DNA of 13,500 bases from Neocallimastix lanati (nom. inval.) (lineage: Eukaryota; Neocallimastigomycota; Neocallimastigomycetes; Neocallimastigales; Neocallimastigaceae), in the NCBI GenBank assembly GCA_016946835.1, contig JACVTC010000005.1:2101501-2115000 (forward strand). Reading direction: 5' to 3'. Numbering within the stretch: the first letter of the stretch is position 1; each line of letters opens with the position of its first letter. The notes under the pieces were generated by a model that worked only from the letters and a program-made list of their open reading frames with translations, was not told where the DNA came from and did not search any database. Position numbers and translations under genes: made by a program. Of this stretch, positions 7,264-13,500 are shown piece after piece.

Positions 7264-8274
7264 ATGGGTGTAATTAGTTTTAATAATTGGGATTTTAAAA
7301 ATTCAAATACATTTTATAAAAGAGAAGGAAATGATAGTATAAATAAACTTATTGAAGAACGGAATAAACAATTTGATACACAGAAAATTATTGAAGAAAG
7401 GAATAAACAATTTGGTAAACAGGATGATAAATCAAATAAAGATCATTATACCAGTCCTGATGATTCGTATGATGCTGATAAAGATGATACCGAAAAAACC
7501 AAACAAGAAACAGAAACAGAGGAAAACACAGAAACAAAAACCGAAACAAAAACCAAAACACCCGAGGAATTGTTAAAAGAAGAAGAACAAAAGAATAAAA
7601 ATTTTGAAGAAGCTAGAAAATTATTGGAAGAACGAGAAAAAATTAAAAATAAATCATTACCGTCTTCAAGTCAAAATGAAAAAAATACAGATAATAATCA
7701 AAAAACTAATTCAAATGGTATTAGTAATAGAACAATAGCTATTATTGCTTTACTAGTGATTATAATTGCTATAATTACATTTATTATTTGTAGATTTAGT
7801 AAAAAAAATAAACAAAGAAGATATAAAATGTTTACAAGAAATATTCATGGTCATGCAATAAATATTACACCTGATAAAGTAACAGTTACAATGACAACTG
7901 GTAATGAAGAAAATATAGATGAAACATCAAACCTTTCTAGTAATAATAGTGATAATAATATGATTCCTGAGAAGGATAATAGTTCAAAAATCTCAGAAGT
8001 ACCGTTATCATCTGATCCTGTTGTTATGACACCTTTACCATATGATAACTCTACAGCTACTACACCATCATCATCAGCTCCAACAATTAATAATATTCGA
8101 AATAATACAAATGGTTATTTACCAAATCATTATAGTAATTATGCAATAAATACATCTATACCGCCAGTACCTATGGATAGTAATAATCAATATAGTGTTA
8201 ATTATGCTCAATTAAATCAATATCCTCTTCCAAATGTTCCACAGCCACAAGTGTATTACTCAACTCCAGTTTAA
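7264..8274 (+). CDS. Single-pass membrane protein with charged stalk and Pro/Asn/Ser/Thr-rich tail
   Basis: The 336-residue frame starts at ATG 7264, two codons after an in-frame TAA, and ends in TAA. The N-terminus has Trp9 and a dibasic KRE at 19-21. Residues 25-60 contain a tandem LIEERNKQF/IIEERNKQF repeat. Residues 75-135 are highly charged Glu/Lys/Thr with heptad-like Leu, likely an extended or coiled stalk. Residues 157-177 are one membrane helix (IAIIALLVIIIAIITFII). SKKNKQRRYK follows as a stop-transfer stretch. The rest (190-336) is disordered, rich in Asn, Ser, Thr and Pro, and ends with NVPQPQVYYSTPV. No signal peptide and no catalytic domain are visible. It shares the Trp9/KRE start and an NVPxPQ end motif with the gene at 10983, so a diverged paralogue pair is likely. 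Function is not recognised. Confidence 0.87.
   Translation: MGVISFNNWDFKNSNTFYKREGNDSINKLIEERNKQFDTQKIIEERNKQFGKQDDKSNKDHYTSPDDSYDADKDDTEKTKQETETEENTETKTETKTKTPEELLKEEEQKNKNFEEARKLLEEREKIKNKSLPSSSQNEKNTDNNQKTNSNGISNRTIAIIALLVIIIAIITFIICRFSKKNKQRRYKMFTRNIHGHAINITPDKVTVTMTTGNEENIDETSNLSSNNSDNNMIPEKDNSSKISEVPLSSDPVVMTPLPYDNSTATTPSSSAPTINNIRNNTNGYLPNHYSNYAINTSIPPVPMDSNNQYSVNYAQLNQYPLPNVPQPQVYYSTPV
7346..7423 (+). repeat. In-frame 39-bp tandem duplication (IEERNKQF motif)
   Basis: Two adjacent 13-codon units encode LIEERNKQFDTQK and IIEERNKQFGKQD, and the DNA is nearly identical over most of each unit. This is a recent in-frame duplication lengthening the N-terminal stalk; a shorter LEEREK occurs again near residue 121. 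Confidence 0.8.
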
Positions 8275-8428
8275 TTATCGTTCAATTATTAATCTCAATA
8301 TATCATCCTTATCTAAGAAAAATAAAAATAATAAAAAGAAAAAAAATAAAAGGATTTAATTTCCTCATTCTATGAAATATATGACAACAATGATATTAAA
8401 TAATAATAAAAATAAAAAAAAAAAGAGT

Positions 8429-8466
<38 letters not shown>

Positions 8467-8843
8467 TAATAAAAAAAAAAAAAAAAATAGAAATATATTT
8501 ATAAATAAATATATAGTAAATATAGAATACCTATTGAGAAAAAATAAAATAAAATGTTATTACATCATTATTTAATAGATTTTTTTTCTTTTATTTTTAT
8601 TTATTTATTTATTTTTATTATTTTTTTTTTAAAAAAAAAATAAAATAATAACAATAAATAAACATATAATATTTAAATAATAAAGATTTCATTATTTAAA
8701 GAATGTTTATTTATATATATTTATAATAAAATATTATATATTATTATATTATATATTGTATATAATATTTAAAGAATATGATCATAATTATATATATATT
8801 TATTTATTTATTATTAATGTGTTCAAATAAATCAGTATATAAT

Positions 8844-8864
8844 TTAAGAAAAGGGTTTTCTTAA
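8844..8864. other. Perfect 9-bp stem-loop
   Basis: TTAAGAAAA (8844-8852) and TTTTCTTAA (8856-8864) pair perfectly around a GGG triloop. It lies about 180 bases before the ankyrin relic. It is tighter than the surrounding A/T repeats would give by simple slippage. Function unknown. Confidence 0.5.
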
Positions 8865-8899
8865 TATTTTAAAATACCATCATTTCTATAATATGTACA

Positions 8900-8998
8900 T
8901 ATAAATAAATAAATAAATAAATAAAAATAAATAAATAAATAAAAATAAATAAATAAAAATAAATAAATAAATAAATAAATAAAATAAAGTAAAATTTA

Positions 8999-9029
<31 letters not shown>
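8900..9029. repeat. (AAAT)n tetranucleotide block followed by an A29 run
   Basis: Roughly 80 bases of AAAT units with occasional AAAAAT units are followed after a short spacer by 29 consecutive A (9001-9029). The A-run ends about 20 bases before the recognisable ankyrin sequence. Expansion by slippage explains it. Confidence 0.85.
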
Positions 9030-9031
<2 letters not shown>

Positions 9032-9040
9032 ATTTAAATT

Positions 9041-9564
9041 TTGTTTATTGAACTAGGAGCAGATATAGGTACAGATATAGGTAATATATATATATATATA
9101 TATATTTATCTATAGGGAAGCACCATTAATTAATACTTGATAGTAGTATAAATATAGAAACAATATAATATTTAATAAAATATAGAGCAGATATAAATAA
9201 AATAATTAAAATTTTTGGTATTCTACTATTTAATGTATGTAATAAAGCAAAAGTTTTATATATTTTAAGTAAACTTGATTACTAAATTATCATTATTTAA
9301 TGTATGTGAAAGTGGAAATAAAGCAATAGTAAAATATTTTAGTTGAACTAGGAGCTGATATAAATAAAGAAAATAAGTATCATGGAACAACATTATCTTA
9401 TGCCTGCAAAAGTGAAAAAGGAGCATTAATAAAGTATTTAGTTGGACTAGGAACAAATATAAAGTAAATAGTTAATAGTATACTATTATTTGCTCCATGC
9501 AGAAATGGAAATGAAGCTTTAGTAAAATATTTAATCTAACTTGGAGCTGATATAAATAAATAAA

Positions 9565-9595
<31 letters not shown>

Positions 9596-9655
9596 AAATA
9601 AAGGAAAAACTCCATTAAATATTAATTATAAATTCTCAAAATACTAAAGTAATAA
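9041..9655 (+). pseudogene. Ankyrin-repeat gene remnant with stops and frameshifts
   Basis: Recurring ankyrin pieces lie in one orientation: ELGADIG (about 9050), EAPLINT then TGA (9117-9140), RADINK then LLFNVCNKAKVLYILSKLD (about 9184-9283), LSLFNVCESGNKAIVKYF (about 9287-9340), a one-base shift, then VELGADINKENKYHGTTL, SYACKSEKGALIKYLVGLG, a TAA, LLFAPCRNGNEALVKYLI, another stop, LGADINK, and finally GKTPLNIN (about 9604). These match the TPLxxAC-xxGNxxxVKYLVELGADIN unit of about 33 residues, so roughly five or six repeats survive. At least five stops, one frameshift and AT-repeat insertions (9085-9105, 9556-9600) show it is dead. Ankyrin repeats mediate protein binding; the original partner is unknown. 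Intact relatives probably exist elsewhere in the genome. Outer boundaries are approximate. Confidence 0.88.
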
Positions 9656-10330
9656 GTTTTTTTAAGAAAAAAAATTATTATAAAAAAAATTTTTTTCTTT
9701 ATATTATTAATATTTTTATTTTTTTATAAAAATTTTTATATTAATTATTATTAAAATTATTATTATTATTATTATTATTTTTTTTTTTTTTTTTCAATAA
9801 TATTTTTAAATCTATATTTTTATTTCTCTTTATATTTCTCACTTTTACTTTTTTTTTTTCATTATTAAATAATAATTTATTTATAAAACTTATTATAAAC
9901 AATAATATAAATATTTAAAATATATTTAAAAATATTGAATTTAATATCTTAATATTACTTTTTTAATATTCTTTAAAGATTTTTTTTTATCATTATAAAA
10001 AATGTATTTGGAATTTATAATTAATTTTTTTTTTTTCATAAATTGTATTACTTTTCTATTTATTTAAATTATTTATAAAAATTAATTCAACTTTTTTTTT
10101 TTTCTATTTCGTTGGTTTAGAATTGCTTTAAAATTTTAATTCGGTTACACGAAATGTTTATAATTTTAATTTTTATTTTTATTTTTTTTTTTTCTTAATT
10201 TTTTTATATAATTTTAATTTTAATTTTTTATTTTTATTTTATTAACTAACATCTTTTTTTCAAGTTTTACTAAAGGATAAATTAATAAATATTGAAAACT
10301 AATTTTGATTTTAATTATATTAAACAAAAA

Positions 10331-10361
<31 letters not shown>

Positions 10362-10725
10362 TAAAAATAAAAATAAAAATAAAAATAAAAATAAAAATAA
10401 AAATAAAAATAAAAATAAAAATAAAAATAAAAATAAAAATAAAAATAAAAATAAAAATAAAAATAAAAATAAAAAATAAAAAAAAAAAAAAAAAAAAAAA
10501 GGAGAGAAAACATAAAATATAAAAAGTATAAATATATATTATATTATATTTTATATACTTTTATCAAAATTTAATATGTTTATTGAATTAAATAAACATA
10601 TATGATTTATATATATATATATATATTTTTTTTAAAAAAAAAAAAAATTTAAACAAATAAAATTTTTTTATATAATTATCAAAAAAGCATTTCATTTATT
10701 TTATTTTATTTTTTTTTTTTTTTTT

Positions 10726-10756
<31 letters not shown>

Positions 10757-10982
10757 GAAAAAATAAATAAATAAGTAAAAAATAGAAGTAATAAAATAAA
10801 ATAAAAGTAAATAATAAAAAATAAAAAATAAAAAATTTTACCAGAATTAATTAATTTAATTTCTAAAAAGTAATATTTAGAAATTATATTTAAATTGTTT
10901 TTTTTTATTATTTATAAAAAGTTAATAAAGTAATTACAAATAATTGAGTATTTTAATTTCATATATCAATAAACTACAAAAT
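9656..10982. other. AT-rich intergenic region upstream of the third membrane-protein gene
   Basis: The stretch holds long T-runs, a short patch of mixed composition at about 10105-10155 with ATTTCG and CGAAAT ends, the hexamer repeat at 10337-10475, and TnAn tracts at 10626-10647 and 10709-10756. Just before the gene the frame is open but lacks ATG back to the TAA at 10941-10943. No gene or RNA was recognised. Frames across the hexamer repeat encode only Lys-Ile or Phe-Tyr alternation and are not genes. Confidence 0.65.
10337..10475. repeat. (AAAAAT)n hexanucleotide repeat, about 22 units
   Basis: An almost perfect AAAAAT array of about 135 bases runs into an A-tract ending near 10500. Because the unit is six bases it stays open in two directions and generates artificial ORFs on both strands. 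Its regular spacing of A-tracts at 6 bases, shorter than one helical turn, makes stiff straight DNA rather than a curve. Confidence 0.93.
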
Positions 10983-11675
10983 ATGTATATAATTAACACT
11001 GATTATTGGGAAAGTATCATTTTTCAAAATTTATTCAAAAGAGAATCAGAAGAATTTGAAAGGATGGAAAAAGAAATTGAAAAGATGAAAAATGAAAATG
11101 AAGAAGTTTTTAATAAAGCGAAAGATGAAAATAATTTTGACAATTTTGATAGCAATTTTGAAAAAATGAAAAGTGAAAACGAAAAAAATTTTAAAAAAAT
11201 TGATGAAGAACATAAAAGAGAATTTGAAAAAGACAAAGACGATTTAATTTTGGGTGGCTTTTTATTTGTCTATATCTTATTAATATGTTTGGCTATATGT
11301 TTTATTGTTGGTATTATTGTATACACAAAAAAATCAAATAAAAGAAAGAAGGCAAAATATTTAGAATTAACCAAAAATAATCAAGCAAAAGAATCGGAAG
11401 TAATTAAAAATTATCAAAATTATGTTAACAGCGGTATAAGTATGACCGACGCAGAAAAGGAAGAATATGCTAAAAATAAGTTACAAACTCAATTACCAGT
11501 TAATAATGGACCTTTTATTAATACTGTAACTAGTCAACCTACTATTCCTGTTGTAGTTGGTAGTACTATACCACTTATGCCAAATGCACCTCCAGCAGCA
11601 GCTGTTGCACCAGGTATTACTAATGTACCAATGCCTCAATATGTTTCACCTGTATCGCCTTATTTACCTCAATAA
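10983..11675 (+). CDS. Single-pass membrane protein with coiled-coil stalk and Pro/Val/Ala-rich tail
   Basis: ATG 10983 gives 230 residues. The frame is open 13 codons further up, to a TAA at 10941-10943, but without another ATG. Trp9 and KRE at 19-21 sit at the same positions as in the gene at 7264. Residues 20-87 are Glu/Lys-rich with regular hydrophobics (ERMEKEIEKMKNENEEVF, NFEKMKSENEKNFKKIDEEH), most likely a coiled coil. Residues 88-114 form one membrane helix (LILGGFLFVYILLICLAICF). TKKSNKRKKAKY is the stop-transfer stretch. The tail is Asn/Gln-rich, then Pro/Val/Ala-rich, ending NVPMPQYVSPVSPYLPQ. There is no signal peptide in this reading, so topology (N-out, C-in by the positive-inside rule) is inferred. 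No known domain is recognised. An upstream signal exon ending at the AG at 10947-10948 is a possible alternative. Confidence 0.84.
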   Translation: MYIINTDYWESIIFQNLFKRESEEFERMEKEIEKMKNENEEVFNKAKDENNFDNFDSNFEKMKSENEKNFKKIDEEHKREFEKDKDDLILGGFLFVYILLICLAICFIVGIIVYTKKSNKRKKAKYLELTKNNQAKESEVIKNYQNYVNSGISMTDAEKEEYAKNKLQTQLPVNNGPFINTVTSQPTIPVVVGSTIPLMPNAPPAAAVAPGITNVPMPQYVSPVSPYLPQ

Positions 11676-12098
11676 CTTCAATGATCATTATAATTATGTT
11701 TATCAAGCCCCAACTAATCTTTAAATTCAAAGATATTTGCTAAAAAAAAAAAAAAATAAAAATAAAAATTGTCTTTATTATTATATATATAATTTTATAC
11801 TTTTATTTTTTTTTTATTTTTTATTTTTTTTTACCTATAATAATAATTTTTATAATAAATTATTATTTTCTATAAGGTAATATCAAAAATAATTTTTCGA
11901 AGATTTCAAATATTTTTTTATTTTATATTTTATAATATATATATAAACATAATATCTAATGAGAATAATAATTAAAATAAAATTGATTTATATTGATAAT
12001 ATTATAATAATATAATAAAATATAGTCTATATAAAAATAATAATATAAATTAATAAAAAGTAATAGAAATAATAATAATAGTAATAGTAATTATAGAA

Positions 12099-12157
<59 letters not shown>

Positions 12158-12268
12158 ACATAAAAATAGTTAATTATATGAAATAAATAAATTTAAAATA
12201 TTAGAAACAAAAAAAATTATAATAGAACATGATATATATAATGTAATAAAAACAATAAAATATAATTA

Positions 12269-12299
<31 letters not shown>

Positions 12300-12516
12300 T
12301 TATATTTTTTATGGTATAAAACATTTATATATTTAGTATATAATTTATTAAATATATAAATTTTTTTTTTTTTTTTTTTTTTTTTGAATTTTTTTTTTTT
12401 TTTTTTGAAATTTTTTATTTTAATTGATTTTCAAGGTCATTTTAATAATTTTATTTCTTTATAACTCTATATTATATGTCAGAATTTGAGACTATATATA
12501 TTATATTATATTATAT
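11676..12516. other. AT-rich region downstream of the third membrane-protein gene
   Basis: Shortly after the stop, ATCTTT (11717-11722) pairs with AAAGAT (11729-11734) just before an A14 run, which could be a 3'-end structure. Beyond that are A/T repeats, a (TAA)n array at 12066-12147, T-tracts of about 25 and 18 bases at 12360-12406, and TATAT repeats at 12492-12518. No gene was found. Confidence 0.6.
12066..12147. repeat. (TAA)n microsatellite, interrupted then perfect
   Basis: TAA/TAG units with substitutions in the left half pass into about 14 perfect units, then an A-run. It resembles the array at the LTR end (2024-2099), including TAG interruptions, but lies in no gene. Confidence 0.85.
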
Positions 12517-12668
12517 TATTTTATTTAATCTGTATTTTACATTTGTAGTTCTACTATTTTATTTAATCTGTGCTTTATATTCATATTTCAACTAGTTTAT
12601 TTAATCTGTACTTTACTTTTATATTTAAGCTATTTTATTCAATCTATACTTTACATATATATTTCTAC
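12517..12668. repeat. 38-bp minisatellite, four units
   Basis: Units start at 12517, 12555, 12593 and 12631, an exact period of 38. Each begins TATTTTATTTAATCTG with few changes, continues with TACTTTA-like sequence, and ends in TTCTAC, TTCAAC or similar. A fifth, badly degraded unit may follow to about 12705. The period is not a multiple of three, so it is not a protein repeat in one frame. Confidence 0.85.
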
Positions 12669-13500
12669 AATTAATTTTATTTTTAAGACTTATGCTTTAT
12701 TACGTGGTCTTCAATTTTTGCCTATTGTTAAGATTTTTATATTTCACTTCTAATCAAATGCTTTATGAAATGGAGAAATTCTAAATGCATTATTATAAAA
12801 AGGATCTAATAGAGAATATTCCTATGATGTTACATTTTTCTTGAACAAAGAAATCACGTTCTCTCTATAGAAAAATTAGAAATGAAAATATTAAGAAATA
12901 TCAAGATGTAATTGAATTCTATTGGTCAAATAAATGGTAAATGTCAAGGGATTAAAAAAGGAACAAATTATTATAAATACAAATAGATTGAAACAAAGAA
13001 AATTATTCAAGCTCAGCCTTGAATATTCACAATTTAATTTAGGTTTTAACTGGATTTTTTAAGATTAAAATCTGGTTTGGTTTTAAAATATAATACTACT
13101 ATTACTATCAGAAGTGATAGAGTATTTGACAATTGTCCTGAAAGTCTGCTCATGCTGTTAGAGAAGGTGAACAGTCGTTCATCCATTGAATATTTGAATG
13201 TTCTTCTTTTTCATGAAATAGATGAGAATCTTTATATTTCATCAATATCCTTTTTATAATATTCAGTATTAAAATAAGGACACTTTCCTTATTACGCACA
13301 TATTCTAATATTATTAGAATTATTAGAATATGAAAAATTTTTTCAATAAATATATTTATATATTCCATCTTGGTTGGAATTTCATCTTTAGACGAGATAC
13401 AATTCAATACTAGGAATCGGAGATATTTAAGTGAACTATTCTTAAACAGTTTACACAGGTGGTCTACCGTTCCGTATATTATAGGGGTTAAGTGTTATCT
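12669..13500. other. Coding-like relic region, unassigned
   Basis: Composition is milder than in the intergenic zones, but no long intact frame exists. A plus-strand frame reads protein-like from about 12912 (NSIGQINGKCQGIKKG) through several stops to an open part at 13047-13256 (SDRVFDNCPESLLMLLEKV, then EYLNVLLFHEIDENLYI). On the minus strand a 114-codon frame without a nearby ATG is open from about 13491 to 13150 (including SSLKYLRFLVLNCISSKDEIP and RNKESVLILILNIIKR). A second plus frame is open from 13334 to the right edge (LDEIQFNTRNRRYLSELF). These conflict, so at most one is real. I do not recognise any of them. The most likely explanations are a decayed gene or element, or the end of a gene beyond the right edge. 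Confidence 0.4.

Larger units (their letters stand above)
8275..9040. other. AT-rich intergenic region with microsatellites
   Basis: The 3' flank of the second membrane-protein gene is A-rich. Further on are a (TAA)n run (about 8430-8463), a perfect T10A10 palindrome (8621-8640), a TA-rich inverted segment (about 8725-8770), and a hairpin and tetranucleotide block listed separately. No coding frame was found. Confidence 0.65.

Noticed and set aside
9265-9456. A minus-strand 63-codon ORF.
   Set aside because: It is antisense to clear ankyrin repeat units on the plus strand.
10220-10522. Overlapping ORFs on both strands encoding Lys-Ile and Phe-Tyr alternation.
   Set aside because: Both are products of the AAAAAT hexamer array, which is open in several frames.
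2024-12147. A CRISPR array among the many direct repeats.
   Set aside because: All arrays are simple A/T microsatellites or the 38-bp contiguous minisatellite, with no repeat-spacer alternation; the context is eukaryotic.
13470-13500. A tRNA-like 5' half at the right edge (TCCGTATATTATAGGGG, then TTAAG).
   Set aside because: It recalls Glu/Asp tRNAs and has the GG-TTA D-loop pattern, but the D-stem does not pair, G10 is absent, and only 30 bases are in the window.

Overview
The window looks like a piece of a very AT-rich fungal nuclear genome, most probably an anaerobic gut fungus (Neocallimastigomycota). The reasons are long homopolymer tracts and A/T microsatellites between genes, normal-composition islands only where there is or was coding sequence, a Ty1/copia retrotransposon, a decayed ankyrin array of the LGADINKENK type that I associate with these fungi, and Asn/Lys-rich membrane proteins. 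A dictyostelid is the main alternative. The taxon is an inference from style; no marker gene is present.

Layout. Bases 1-2029 are the 3' part of a Ty1/copia element. The pol frame is open from the left edge (558 codons, reverse transcriptase and RNase H) and is followed by a polypurine tract and a probable 3' LTR. A (TAA)n/(TTA)n inverted microsatellite follows. Three plus-strand genes come next, at 2685-3647, 7264-8274 and 10983-11675. Each encodes a hydrophilic, charged N-terminal region, one central membrane helix, a Lys/Arg stop-transfer stretch and a disordered Asn/Pro/Tyr-rich tail. The second and third share small motifs at both ends and look like diverged paralogues; the first shares only the architecture.

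Between and after these genes lie relics. An island at about 5571-6290, much less AT-rich than its surroundings, carries what looks like the C-terminal end of a tyrosine recombinase (DIRS/Ngaro/Crypton-like). A clearly broken ankyrin-repeat gene lies at 9041-9655. A four-unit 38-bp minisatellite (12517-12668) precedes a right-hand segment of old coding-like sequence (12669-13500) that I cannot assign.

The rest is intergenic AT-rich DNA with a recurring pattern: a long T-run directly abutting a long A-run (TnAn), seen about nine times and lying some 200-400 bases upstream of each membrane-protein gene. The best candidate for something undescribed is the trio of single-pass membrane proteins. 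No known function can be assigned to them from the sequence, and nothing here shows that they work together beyond shared architecture, orientation and proximity.
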